A stretch of 64,000 nucleotides of DNA from Sapria himalayana (Eukaryota; Streptophyta; Magnoliopsida; Malpighiales; Rafflesiaceae), in NCBI GenBank assembly GCA_029783825.1, contig JAREIK010002443.1, positions 62,001 through 126,000 on the forward strand. Direction: 5' to 3'. The notes below the pieces were generated by a model. It was not told the origin of the DNA and did no database searches. It saw only the letters and a list, made by a program, of their open reading frames with translations. A program made the translations under genes and the position numbers. Of this stretch, positions 37,510-50,001 are shown piece after piece (positions within the stretch are counted from its first letter, which is position 1; every line of letters starts with the position of its first letter).

Positions 37510-38125
37510 TCAATAATTAAAGATTGGCTAGAGAAATTCCATCTCTAAATCCATAGTAATATTCCGGATGTAATTAGTAGGAAAGTTCTATCACTAAATC
37601 CGTCGTTATATTCTTGATTTTATTAGCTAGAAAAATTTCATCGCTAAACCATCACTATTTTCCGGATGAAATTATCTAGGAAAATTCCATCTCTAAATCA
37701 GTCACTATATTCCGGTGGAAATTAGCTAGAGAAATTTCATCGCTAAATCTGTCGCTATATTCTGCATGTAATTAGCTAGGTAATTTCTATGTCTAAATCC
37801 ATCACTATTTTTCGGATTTAATTTGCTAGTAAAATTCTATCACCAAGTCCATTGCAATATTTTGGATGAAATTAGGTAGGGAAATCCTGTCGCTAAATTC
37901 GTCTCTATATTCCAGTTGAAATTACTAGAGAAATTCCGTCGCTAAATCCATCACTAAATTCTCTACTTTTCTTTGTGCGGAATTTACGTGGCAATTCTGT
38001 CGCTAATCCATTACAAATTTTTATTTCAATGAAAAATCAGAAATCCCTTGCTATTCCCTCGCAATTTAGCTAGGGATTGATCCCTAGCTAAAATTCCCTA
38101 ATTAAATGAAAATTTTTTTGTAGTG
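37510..38125 (-). repeat. CACTA 'B' (5') end of the outer element
   Basis: A unit of about 60-65 bp recurs about seven times ('ggatgaaattagctagg', 'aaattccatcgctaaatc', 'cgtcgctatattc'). It ends in 'aattttagctagggat' inverse motifs and the TIR 'tttttttgtagtg'. The last 100 bp mirror 13681-13780. Confidence 0.85.
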
Positions 38126-39613
38126 TTTGATCTATCTTTATAGATCTTTAAGCTTAATATATATGTAGCTTCACCTAAGTCTTTCATTGAGAAACAATTT
38201 TCGAGCTAAGCCTTTATTTATTGTAAGAAAGAGATATCATTTCTAATGAGAAGTATATCATCTATATATAAAATAAGAAAGAATTCTATACTCCCACTAA
38301 TCCTTTTGTAGACATAAGGTTTATCCTTAATCTTAATAAAGCCAAACTATTTGATTACATTATCAAATCAAAGATTCCAACTTCTTGAAGCTTGGTTTAA
38401 TCCATAAATAGACTTATGCAACTTACATATCTTTGTAGCACCCTTTAGATCAACAAAGCATTCAGGTTGTGTCTTGTACACATCCTCAAATAAATTCCAA
38501 TTAAGGAATGTAGTTTTAACATTCATTTGCTAGATTTCATAATCATGGTAAGTTTTAATCATAAGTTAGATTAGAATGGAATTAAGCATCACAACTAGTG
38601 AGAAGATTTCATCATAATCCCTTTAGGTGGATCAACCAAAGACCATGCTTGGTTGGTATACATGTATTCCATTTCAGATCTCATGGCAACCAGCCATTTC
38701 TTAGAATCTGGACTCAATGCTATTTGTATATCTCAAATTTCTTTAAGATCTTCTTTTATCCCACTAGTTTTTCTAGAAATTATTTCTCTTCCTAGAAAAA
38801 CACCATTTCTTTTAAAAATCACTTTTTCTAGTGTGTGAATATAAAAGTAGTATCCTTTTGTTTCATTGGGATATCCTAAAAAATAGCATTTGTCTGAATT
38901 GAGTCCTAACTTCTCTAAGACTTGACGTCTAACATAAGGTTCACAACCCTAAATCTTCATGAAAGACATTTTAGGACTCTTTACTAGTCATATCTCATAT
39001 GTTGTCTTTGTAACTACCTTAGATGGAACACGTTTAAGTGTGAAAAAAGCTATCCCTAGAGCATAACTCTAGAAGGAAGAAGAAAGATCTACATGAGTCA
39101 TTATTGATCATACCATGTCTAACAGAGTATGATTCCTCCTTTCTAATACACCATTTCATTGTGGTGTTCCAGGTAGAGTGAGTTGGGATATGATCCCAGA
39201 TTAAACTAGATGACCACAAAACTCTTGGCTTAAGTATTCACCCCCTTGATCTGATCTATGTATCTTAATACTTTTTCCATGTTGATATTGTACTTCATTC
39301 TTAAATTCTTTGAAATTTTCAAAGGATTTTGACTTTTATTTCAATAAATACATATAGCCATAACTATTGATATCATCAGTAAATGTAATGAAATACTAGT
39401 AGCCTCTTCTAGTTATTATATTGAAAGAGCCACATACATCATTATGTATATGTCCTAACAAATCATTTGACCATTTTGTTGACCAGTAAAAGGAGTTATA
39501 GTCATTTTTCCTAATATAAAAGACTCGCATACTTCATTTGATTGAAGATCAAATGAGTCTGTAAGTAAATATTTATAAAGTTTAGATATACATCTAAACT
39601 TTAGGAGTGGCGG
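38126..39613 (-). pseudogene. Copia pol: GAG-pre-integrase, integrase and reverse transcriptase part (decayed)
   Basis: Read from 39613 downward. 'NEVCESFILGKMTITPFTG' is the GAG-pre-integrase end. 'RSDQGGEYLSQEF' and 'GTPQ-NGVLERRNHTLLDMV' are integrase core, then 'SYALGIAFFTLKRVPSKVV'. 'GATKICKLHKSIYGLNQASR' (about 38440-38380) and 'FSMKDLGEATYIL' (about 38180) are reverse transcriptase. It continues at 2499. Stops include TAG and TGA in place of Trp in 'SSFW' and 'TPQW', and TGA for Arg in 'LDMVR', all explicable by G-to-A or C-to-T change. The 5' part (gag, primer-binding site, 5' LTR) is absent: the gene ends abruptly at the GATA array. Confidence 0.88.
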
Positions 39614-39617
39614 AAAA

Positions 39618-40004
39618 TAGAAAGATATATTTATAGATATATTGATAGATAGATAGATATAGAAATAGAAAGATAGACAGATACATAGATAGATAGATTG
39701 ATATATAGATAATTGATACACATATAGATAGATATACAAATTGATAGATAGATAGTTAGTTAGATAGTTATATAGTTAGATAGATAGATAGATATATATA
39801 TATATTGATTGATATACATATAGACAGACTGATAGATTACTAGAGAGACAAATAGATATATAGATTGATTGACAAATAGACATATAGATAGATACATACA
39901 TACATAGAAAATAGTCACATAGAAAGATAGATAGATAGACATATAAAAAGATACACAGATAGACAGACAAACAGATAGAAAGATAGATATATAGAAAGAC
40001 AAAT

Positions 40005-40041
<37 letters not shown>

Positions 40042-40146
40042 TATAGATAGATATATAGATTGATAGATAGACAAAAATATAAATAATTAGTACTATAAAT
40101 AGACAGACAAATAGAAAGATAGAAAGATAGATAGAAAGTTAGAGAG

Positions 40147-40228
<82 letters not shown>

Positions 40229-41093
40229 TTTGATAGAATGATAGATAGACAGATATTTTGATAGATAGAGAGTTATAGAGATAGATAGAAAGATAAATAC
40301 AAATACACTTATAAAGATGGATAGATAAATATAAAGATAGATAGAGAGATATCCAGACAGATAAATAGATAGATAGGTAAAGAGATATATAAATAGATAA
40401 TAGTTAGATATATAGATCGATAGATAGATAGATAGATAAATATATAGACTGATATATAGATAAATAGATAGACAGATTGATTAATTTATTGATTTATATA
40501 TAGATAGACATATAGATACATAGAGAGTTAGAAAGATTGACAAATAGAAAGAAAAAAAGATTGATAGATAAATATATAATTAGGCAGATAGATAGATAGA
40601 TATAAAGATAAATAGATAGATAGATATGCATGTGTATATATATATATATATATATGTATCTATGTATGTATTTACAGATACATAGATATACATATAAATA
40701 ATTAGGCAAATAGAAAGATAGACAAATGATAGATATAATAATATAAATACAGATAGACAGATATACAGATAGATTGATACACAGATAAATAGATAGATAA
40801 ATAAATAGATAGATAGATTGAAAGATATTTAAAAAGGAAAATATACAAATAAGTAGTTTGATATTTTGATGGATAGATAGGTATATATACAGATTGAATG
40901 ATAAACTAATAGAAAAAATGAAAATCAGATAGCTAGTGACATATAGACATATTAAAATATTTTCAAATTGATATAGACAAATAGACAGATTGAGAGATAT
41001 ATAGATAAGAAAATAAAAAGATTGATTGATAGATAGATATTAAAATATATAAATATCAAAATTGAGATATATACTAATATACATAGATAGATA

Positions 41094-41129
<36 letters not shown>

Positions 41130-41834
41130 TAGATAGATAGATAGATAGACAAATAGATAGATATATAGATAGATAGCCAGATAGATTAATAGCAAAATTG
41201 ATAGATGAATAGTTAGAGTGATAAACTAATAAAAAACAAGAAAGATAGATATATCAATAGATAGATATACAAATAGATAGATAGACAGATAAGCAGATAA
41301 ATAAATTTACACATAGATATATAGATTGACATATAGAAAACTTGACAGATGGAAAGATAAAAAGATAGATAGATATACAAATAGACATATAAATAGATCG
41401 AAAAATAAAGAGATAGATAGAGAGATAATTGACAGATAAATAGATAAACATTTAGATAGATAAAAAGATATACAGATAGATAGACAGTTACTTAGACTAG
41501 AAAAATAGATAGATAGTTATATAGATAGATAGATAGATAAACAAATATATAGATAGATTGAAATACATATTGATTTATATATAGATAGATTGATAATAAA
41601 ATAGATTGATAAATAGATAGATAGGTATATTGATAGAGAGATAGATAGATAGACATATATATATATATATATATATAGATATACTAATATATAGATAGTC
41701 AGACAGAAAGATACATTAATAGAAAGATAGATAGATAGACAAATATAGAATTAGATAGATAGAGCTATAGATAGTTAGATAGATAGAGAGATATATAGAC
41801 ATATAGATAGATAGATGTATAAATAAATAAATAA

Positions 41835-41905
<71 letters not shown>

Positions 41906-42322
41906 AAGATAGACAAATAGAGAGAGAGAAAGATAGATTTAAAGATACATAGATAGTCATATAAACAAGTAGACGAATACAAAGATAGTGAGAAAGATAA
42001 AAAGAGATATATAGATATATAGAAATTAAAATAAATACAAGTAAACAAATATACAAAATAATAGAAATTAAATTAAATATATATATAGATAGACATATAG
42101 ACAAATAAAAAATAGATAGATATATATATATATATATATTGTTAGATATATAGATATATACATAGATATATAGATAGATAGATTGATAGATTAATAGACA
42201 CATAGACACATAGATAGATTAATAATTGGATAAATAGAAATAAAGATAGATAGATAGATAGATAGACACATAGACACATAATAGATAAATAGATAGATAG
42301 ATAGATAGACATATAGATAAAT
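39618..42322. repeat. Degenerate (GATA)n array, block 1
   Basis: About 2.7 kb of TAGA/GATA units with variants (TAGACA, TAAATA, ATTGAT). Embedded pure (AT)n runs lie at 40010-40038, 40149-40228, 41100-41124, 41839-41902 and 42121-42139. On the minus strand TCTATCTA has no stop in any frame, which creates long Ile/Tyr/Leu/Ser open frames that are not genes. Confidence 0.95.
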
Positions 42323-42430
42323 TGTTACATATTAGAAAAAATGCTCTCAACTTTTAGAGAGAGAAAATTCCATTTTCTAGAGAGGGAAAATCATCATTGT
42401 TGCCCAATTCAAGCTGCATTCAAGCTCTAA

Positions 42431-43186
42431 ATGGATCAAAGGGACTTATTATCAAATAAGAAGTCCTTTGCATCAATATTGAATGAGCCCATGCCCCATC
42501 GTCCAATATCCGATAAGAAAAATGGTAGATCTGCAGTAATCTTCTCTTCGGAGGAGATACAGAGGCTCGTAGAGCCATTTGACTACACGTTAGTCAAGAA
42601 ATTTTCCCACGGTAGACCTCGCGCACAAGAAATATAGTAGTTTATTAATTTTTTGAAGTTCAATGGGATGGTGAAGTTTGCCGATTATGATGCTAGACTT
42701 GTTATTCTACAATGCCGTTTGGAGGATGCTTTCCATCGTCTATTGCCAAGGGGATTGTGGTAGGTGAGTGGGTATCCAATGCGCATTCTGAAGTGGATGA
42801 AATACTTCAGCCCACACGAAAAAGCACCTCTAGCCCTGGTATGGTTCTCATTACCTAATCTACCATTATTTCTGTACAATAAGCATGCTCTATTTGCCAT
42901 TTCTTCTTCTTTGGGTAAGCCTATGCTGAGGGATGAGGCAACATTCTCTATGAGAAGGCCTAACAATGCAAGGGTGTGTGTAGAGTGTAATTTACTCTCA
43001 CAGCCACCGAATAAAATATGGATTGGTAGTGGAGAGGGAGAGCAGGGAGAGGGGTATTGGCAATTTGTAATGCTCGAGAACTTGCCTCCATACTGCCTAG
43101 TATGTAAAAGAATTGGTCATGATATGAGAGATTGTAGACTGGGTGCTGAGGGGATGGAGCAGAATGTTAGAGGAAAGAAGAGGTAA
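42431..43186 (+). pseudogene. LINE ORF1: DUF4283 and CCHC zinc knuckle protein
   Basis: ORF1 proteins of plant L1 elements bind the element RNA. One frame runs from 'MDQRDLLSNKKSF' through 'FINFLKFNGMVKFADYD' and 'YPMRILKWMKYFSPHEKA' (DUF4283) to 'NLPLFLYNKHALFAISSSLG', 'RPNNARVCVECNLLS' and the knuckle 'YCLVCKRIGHDMRDC' (C-x2-C-x4-H-x4-C). It is broken by only three stops, all TAG (42635-42640 double, 42758), each one change from CAG (Gln). The frame stops at 43186, but Glu/Arg-rich sequence with further stops continues to about 43600 as the usual low-complexity C-terminus. Confidence 0.88.
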
Positions 43187-43804
43187 AAATGGGTTAGGAA
43201 GGATCAACATATACAATTGAGAGATAGGGGAGAATCACCTGAAATTGCAAGAAATAATTCATAAGTGAGCTTGGAGGAGAAAGGGGGCAGAAACAGGGAA
43301 CTAGTTATTTATGAGGAGGAAGTGAAGTAGCAATAGGAATTTAGAGAGGGAAGTAGAGGAGAGTTTAGACGGAGTGGAAGAAGAAGGCTAGAAGGAAGTG
43401 AATCTAAGGAGGAAGGGGGGAAGGACGCATAAAGTACGAAGGGTATTAAAAGGAGGAGGATTTAGAATGGATAAATGAGGATGTTCTGGATTTTCCAGAT
43501 GAAAATTCAGAAGTGTTCCGCTGTCCACAAATAGGGGGGAAGAAGAAATAGAGGAGGTTGTTTTGGAAAAAAATAAATGATGATTTAGAAATGTACGAAG
43601 AGGATTGGTAAAAGCTTATAAGAGGTCAAGTAATGGAAGCCATTAAAAGAATGGCTATGCACCTTGGACAACAAAAAGATATATTCAAATAATGCAAGAT
43701 ACCCCAAATATAAACAAGTTTCCAAGGAACAAGAAGAATCATTTGAATAGAACGAATGAGTCTAAATGCACAACAAGAGTACAAGCAAAATCTAACTTAA
43801 ATAG

Positions 43805-46800
43805 ATAGATATCTTTATTGGAATATTAGGGGGGTGGAAAATAACCCCTCGTTAAATAGATTAAAACGTTTAATAAAAATCATAGAATCTCTCTGGTAAT
43901 TATAGTGGAACCTATGATTCAGGAGGATCAATTGAGTAAATATTGTAAACTACTAAGGTTTAATAATGCATATGTTAATTCAAATGGTAAGCTTTGATCA
44001 TGTGGTACAATTACTTGAATATTATAATAATTAAAAACACAGAACAAGTAGTTCACTTTAACTCTAAAATAAATGCAGAGGTTATAATTTTGGCAGTGTA
44101 TGCTAAAAATAAAAAAAAAGATAGGTTAAAATTATGGAAGGAAATGCGTGACATAGCGAAGAAAGACACCCCATGGATCATAGGTGGGGACTTTAATGTA
44201 ATTAGAAGTGTGAAAGAAAAGAAAAGAGGTAAAATCCCAAGCAAAGTAGCCATCTCCTATCACGAGTACAAATCTGATGCAAGTGGATTTTATAGGTTCA
44301 AGCTATACCTGGTGTAATAACTGGCGGAAAAGAGGGGCAATTTGGGCAAGGTTAGATAGGGTTCTGTGTAATGCAAAGTGGGTAGCCTCTCAGGGGGTTA
44401 CAGGGCTCAGACATTTAAACAGAACTTGCTCTGACCATAGCCCATTGCTCATTTCTATCAATAAGAGTCAGTATACTACGAGCAAATTTAAATTTCAAAA
44501 TATGTGGGTAAGGCACCTAGAATTTGAAAAGGTGGTGAGAGAATCCTGGATAGAGCCAGCTATAGGAAAGCCTATGCAGGTTCTAACATGTAAGCTATAT
44601 AGATTAAAAAATGCTTAAACTTATGGAATAAAGATGTTTTTGGAAATATAAACCAAAAAATAAAGGAGGAGGAAGAAGTGGAGAAACTAGAATTAGAATA
44701 TGAAAATTCCAAAAATGAAGAAATCATAAACAAACTAAGTAAAGTCAAAGGAAAATTGAGGCTTAGATTACATATGGAAGAAATTTACTGGAAACAGCGA
44801 GCAAATATTAAATGGCTTAAAGATGGGGATAGAAATACTAAATTACTTCATACTATGTGTAAAATCAAAACTCCTAAGAACAAAACAAATGGTATAAAAA
44901 ATGATCAGGAAATATGGGTAGAAGAACATAAAAAATTAGGAATCATTTTTAATGAATTATTTAAAAAACATTTATGTGGCTTCGTTATTCACGAAGGTGA
45001 TTCATTAATGAAAGAAATTAAAACATCTATTACAAAGGAACAAAATAATAAACTGGAAATGATTCTGGATGAAGAAGAAGTTAAAAATGTTGTCTTTTGC
45101 CTGGATAAGGACAGTGCACCAGGACCGGATGGTTGGAATAATTACTTTTTCCAGACCAGTTGGAATACTCTTAAAAAAGAGCTTGTTTCTGCAGTTGCAA
45201 GTTATTTTGTAGGTGCACATATACCTGAGGCATGGGCTAATTCATTTATTGTGCTAATTCCAAAGAAGGAATCACCACAAATATGTGAAGACTATAGGCC
45301 TATTAGCTTATGTAATGCTATTTATAAGATTCTAGCAAAAATACTACAAAGTAGGTTAAACACTATTTTACTAGAAATAATATCGCATGAGCAAACTAGT
45401 TTTGTTAAAAATAGGTTAAAGATTGAAAATATAAAATTGGCAGCTGAAATGATGAAAGAGATAGCTATTAAAACAAGAGGGAAAAATCTAGTACTAAAAC
45501 TGGATTTGTCTAAAGTATTTGATAGAATTGAATGAGACACACTCTATTTTGTATTGAGAAAGTTTGGCTTCTCTGAATTATGTATAGATTTAATATATAG
45601 ATGTGTTACAAGTGTATGGGTAAAAGTTATAGTAAATGGTCAGAAAGGAGAGGAATTTAAACAGAAAAGGAGTTTAAGATAAGGGGATCCCCTGTCTCCT
45701 TTAATATTCGATATTTATTTAGAATTATTAATTCGTAATTTAAATAAAAGAATGACAGCGGTCAAGATCATTCCGTTTAGACAGCCAATTAATACTCATA
45801 AAATAGGTTGTCTAGCGTATGCGGATGACCTCATAATTTTCACAAACATGACTTCCAAATCCCTGATGAATCTTATGGATCTCCTGCAAATTTTTGAGAA
45901 AGCAATAGGGCAAGTTGTAAATAAAAAAAAAGTCAATTTTTTTTATTATCAAAAACATCCGTTAAAGTGGCCAAAAAGATTATAAAAATTACTGGATTTA
46001 TCCAAAATAAAGGGGCTTTAATGTATCTAGGCTGCCCAATATATGAGGGTAGACTGAGAGAGAATTATTTAACATTATTACAAGAAAAATTAAGAAGGAA
46101 AATAGTAGGTTTGAAGGAGGAGCTACTGGGTTTTGGGGTAGGATTACTTTAATCTCTCATGTTCTCCAAAACATGCTAGTACATATCTTAGCAGCTATTC
46201 ACCCACTTAAGAAATTTATTAAGAAACTGGAAATGGACATGGCTAACTTTTTATGGAGGAAAAAAAGGGTAAGTTTAAGCTTCACTGGAAAAACTGGGAT
46301 GATATATGCTTCCAAAAAGAGGAGGTATGTTTGGACATCATCAGACTGCAGGACATGGCCACAGCATGGGACTGCAGAGGATGCTAGAGGTTAAAAGAAG
46401 GTGAGAGTCTGTGGGCAAAGTTCATAAGAGCTAAATATGAAGGGTCTAGGACTAAGAGTCTAAATAAGGCTTCAAATATTTATAAATCAATGGAAAAACA
46501 AAAAGAAATAGTTGAATCACATTTTATATTGAAAAAAAGTAGATGGAAATGGACACTAACCCTACAAGGGAATTTTACTTTAAAATTAGTAAAAGAACTA
46601 ATCAGAAAAAAGAAACCAGCACAAGCATTATTCAAATGGGCTTGGAAAGCAGACATCTCGCAAAAAATGAGTTCGCTTACATGGAAAGTACTTGTTAAAG
46701 CTTTACCAGTATATAGTAATATTCAAAGAAAATCAGTAAAAATGGCATCAAGATGTGACTACTGCCAGGAAGCAGTAGAATCTATCGACCATTTATTTTT

Positions 46801-47673
46801 GGAAGGAAGGATAGCAGTAGGAGTCTAGAAAGAGCTGGAGAAATTGAATCAGATAAGTAGCAAATTGGAAGGGTTAATAGAAAAAATTAAAAAATGGGGA
46901 ACTTACACTTAAAGAAGTATGGTTAGCAATTGGCTGACTCAAAATCTCCCCCACATTGTTATATAGAGTCTATGGAAAGCTCGAAACAAGAGCAGATTTG
47001 AGGGAATCTGAATGAATTCAGTTGAAATATTAAAAGATATTAGGATGGAAATTAGTAATATATCTAATATTAAACCCTTGAAAGTTGAGAATATAGATAT
47101 GGTTAGAAAACTCAGAAATACATGGTCACTCATTATTAATAAGACTAAGACACATAGGGCAAAGAGCATAAGTTGGAGTAAACCCCCGGAAGGAAAGATA
47201 TCCCTTTACACGGATGGTAGCTTTAATAGGGATATAGGGGCAGGAGGAGGAGGAGGGGTAATAAGAGATTCTCAAGGGAGTATAATTAAAGCATTCACTC
47301 TTTTAGGTAAAGCTTCCTCAGCTCTTCACTCAGAAATTATTTCATTAAAAAAGGGTTGTATATCTATAAAGAGCTAGGCATTAATAATCTACAAATACAG
47401 GTAGATTCATTGACTTAAGTTAATTTTGTAATCAAATAAGTATCGTTATGGAAGTATGAGGAAGAGATTGAAATAATAAAAAATCTTGTTAATGAATTAA
47501 ATGCAAATATTTTACATATTTATAGGGAGGCCAATCTGCTTGCAGAATGCCTCGCTAGAATAGGAATGAGTAAAGGGGATAATGAGTATGTAGAGGGGAC
47601 TATGCCAGAAAAACTAAAGGGATTGGCAAGACTGGATAAACTTGCCTTCCCATACCTAAGAGTGAAAAGGTAG
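43805..47673 (+). pseudogene. LINE ORF2: endonuclease, reverse transcriptase, zf-RVT and RNase H
   Basis: The APE endonuclease region spans 43805-44460: 'YWNIRGVENNPSLNRLKRL', 'WIIGGDFNVIRS', then in another frame 'YTWCNNWRKRGAIWARLDRV' and 'CSDHSPLLI'. Reverse transcriptase spans about 44678-45990: 'DKDSAPGPDGWNNYFF', 'PEAWANSFIVLIPKKESP', 'DYRPISLCNAIYKILAKIL', and the catalytic 'YADDLIIF' near 45817. A zf-RVT motif is at 46490-46828 ('CDYCQEAVESIDHLF'). RNase H is at 47197-47600 ('LYTDGSFNRDIGAGGGGGV', 'HSEII', 'QVDSLT', 'IYREANLLAECLARIG'). At least five frameshifts or stops disable it. Confidence 0.9.
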
Positions 47674-48650
47674 GGAATTTGCTCTTATTAAAGCCTAAAA
47701 TTTAAGAATATTTAGCTGAAAAATTATAAAATCAAATAATGAAGTTAACTGTTATGGGGGGGTATAGTTTCCTATGTGGAGGAATTTCTATCTCCGCACG
47801 ATATATAAAAAGATTTAAGAGGAAATATGAATAAGGATAATATATAGCAGTGGTCTATTTTGGAATTGGCTCTTTGTTTTGATTTGCATTTTTTGTGTTT
47901 TTCTGCAGCACAGGAAAAGCAAGAGGATCCTGCAGAGAGTCTGAACAAGTACTTGTGTCAGTATAAGTAATAGAGTCTATTGTATTGTTGTCTATAAAAG
48001 TCTGTTTTTGGAAAAATGAAGTAATGTCATGTGTTATTTTATTTAAGTCAATTGGTACTAGGAACTGTTAGTGTCTAGATTAGGAATCGGGGAGAAGAGA
48101 TGCTGCACTAATCAGATCAGAACTAGTATAAGGGGGGAAGAAGAAGGTGATTTTGGATTAAATGAACGGGAGAGGATTCGAGGAGCAGATAAAGCCTCAA
48201 ATCAGCAATATGGGAAAAACAGCAAAAATGACTAAATGTTAGATTCAAGAGGATCAAACAAAAAGGTAAACTGAGGCAATAAGTTACGCTCTTGAAATGC
48301 TTTCTTTTCTTTGTTGTTGTAGGAATTTAGAGTTTATATAGTTAAGATCCAGCCAAAACAAGTGAAAGCAGGAATAAGGCAATATAGCACCTGATATAAG
48401 AAGTAGAGTGAAGTGAAATGGAAAAAGAAAAGAGAATAAAGATCAAGGAAAAAAGATGCAAAGGAAGCCCCAATTAGAAAGGGAACCTAGTTGTTATGTT
48501 TCAATTAGAAAATTTACATGTAAATTAAAAGTTTATTTTTTTGAAAATGGGAAAGGATGAAAGAGAGGAAAGGGTAGATGTAGCTTGTAAAAAGGGTATT
48601 CCTCCGCAAAAAAAGAGGACTATAATTAATAAACAAATCTTAAAAAAAAA
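47674..48650 (+). other. LINE 3' untranslated region and A tail
   Basis: Purine-rich non-coding sequence. The last 90 bases ('gggtagatgtagcttgtaa', 'tattcctccgcaaa', 'gaggactataattaataaa') closely match 54880-54951, the tail of a second LINE. This shared tail would be the site recognised by the reverse transcriptase. Confidence 0.75.
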
Positions 48651-49949
48651 GACATAGATAAATAGATAGATAGACAAATAGACAGATAGGTAGATAGATA
48701 GTAATATATATACATAGATAGATAGGTATATCGATAGATAGATAGATACATAGATAAATAGGAATATAGGCTAATAGAGAAATAGATAGTTAGACATATT
48801 GACAGATAGTCACATAGCAAGATAAATGGATATGCAAATAGTTAGATAGGCATATAAACTTATTTACAGATACGCAAATAGATAGATAGACATATAGACT
48901 TATTTACAGATAGACATATAGATTGATATATTGTTCAATATATATAAAGATAGATATAGAAAAAGACAGACAGATTTAGAGATAGAAAGATAGTTACATC
49001 GATAGATAAATAGATAAATAGATTGATATAAAGATAGATAGTTAGATAGTTATATAGATAGATAGATAGATAGATAGATAGAGAGATTGATAGATTAATA
49101 GATAGACAGATATATATATATATATATATATAATGATAGATAGATATATAATTAAATAGATAAGAAGATAAATAAATAGATAAATAGAGAGAAAGAAACA
49201 TAGAAAGATAGATAGTTATATAGATATATAGATAGGTAGATCGATAGAAAGTTAGATACACCGATTAATAGATAAATAGATAGATAGATAAATAGATTGA
49301 TTGATTGATATATAGGAAATTATATAGATAGATTGAGAGTTTGACAAAAAGATAAAGATATATTTAGATAGATAGATAGATAGACAGATAGACAAATAGA
49401 TAGATAGATAGACATATAGACAAATAGATATATAGATAGATAGACAGATATATAGATATATAGTTAGATAAAAAGATTGACAAATAGAAAGATAGATAAA
49501 TAGTATAATAGATAATTAGACAGATAGATAGATAACTAGATACTAAAATATATAGATTGATAGATACATATATAGACATATATATATATATATATATATA
49601 TTCATAGATAGATAGATAGACAAATATGAAGATAGATTTATAGATACATAGATAGATAGATAGATAATTCGACAAATAGAAATAGTGAAAGATAGACATA
49701 CAAATAGATAGACATAATAATATAAATATAGATATATAAATAGACAGATAGATAGACAGACACACACACACATAGATATGTAGATAGATAGATATAGAGA
49801 TAGATAGAAGATATATAGAAAGATAGATTGACATATAGATAGACAAATATATAGACAGACAAATAGACATATAGGTATAAAAATAGAAAGATAGATTGAG
49901 TGATTGATAGACATATAGATAGACAGATTAAAAGCCATAGAGATATAAT

Positions 49950-50001
<52 letters not shown>

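Larger units (their letters stand above)
2500..38125 (-). mobile_element. Outer CACTA (En/Spm) DNA transposon, interrupted by a second CACTA
   Basis: The left end is 'cactacaagaaaaatcc' at 2500; the right end is the inverse of 'cactacaaaaaaa' at 38125. Both are flanked by TTT (2497-2499 and 38126-38128), the 3-bp duplication typical of CACTA elements. Deleting the interval and one TTT rejoins the Copia frame between '...YKDRSK' and 'RFHSLSQ', where relatives have 'DRSRRMLGLSQ'. The element covers 35.6 kb, or about 18.8 kb without the inner CACTA at 13681-30514. Its TnpD and TnpA relics are on the minus strand, so its 5' end is at 38125 and its 3' end at 2500. Confidence 0.9.
42323..48650 (+). 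mobile_element. L1-type LINE inserted in the GATA array
   Basis: A 6.3-kb non-LTR element carries two open-reading-frame relics, a 3' region and a terminal A run (48642-48650). The flanks 'gacatatagataaat' (42308-42322) and 'gacatagataaat' (48651-48663) look like an imperfect target-site duplication, though GATA sequence makes chance similarity likely. The 5' end near 42323 lies about 110 bp before ORF1, so the element is close to full length. Confidence 0.88.
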
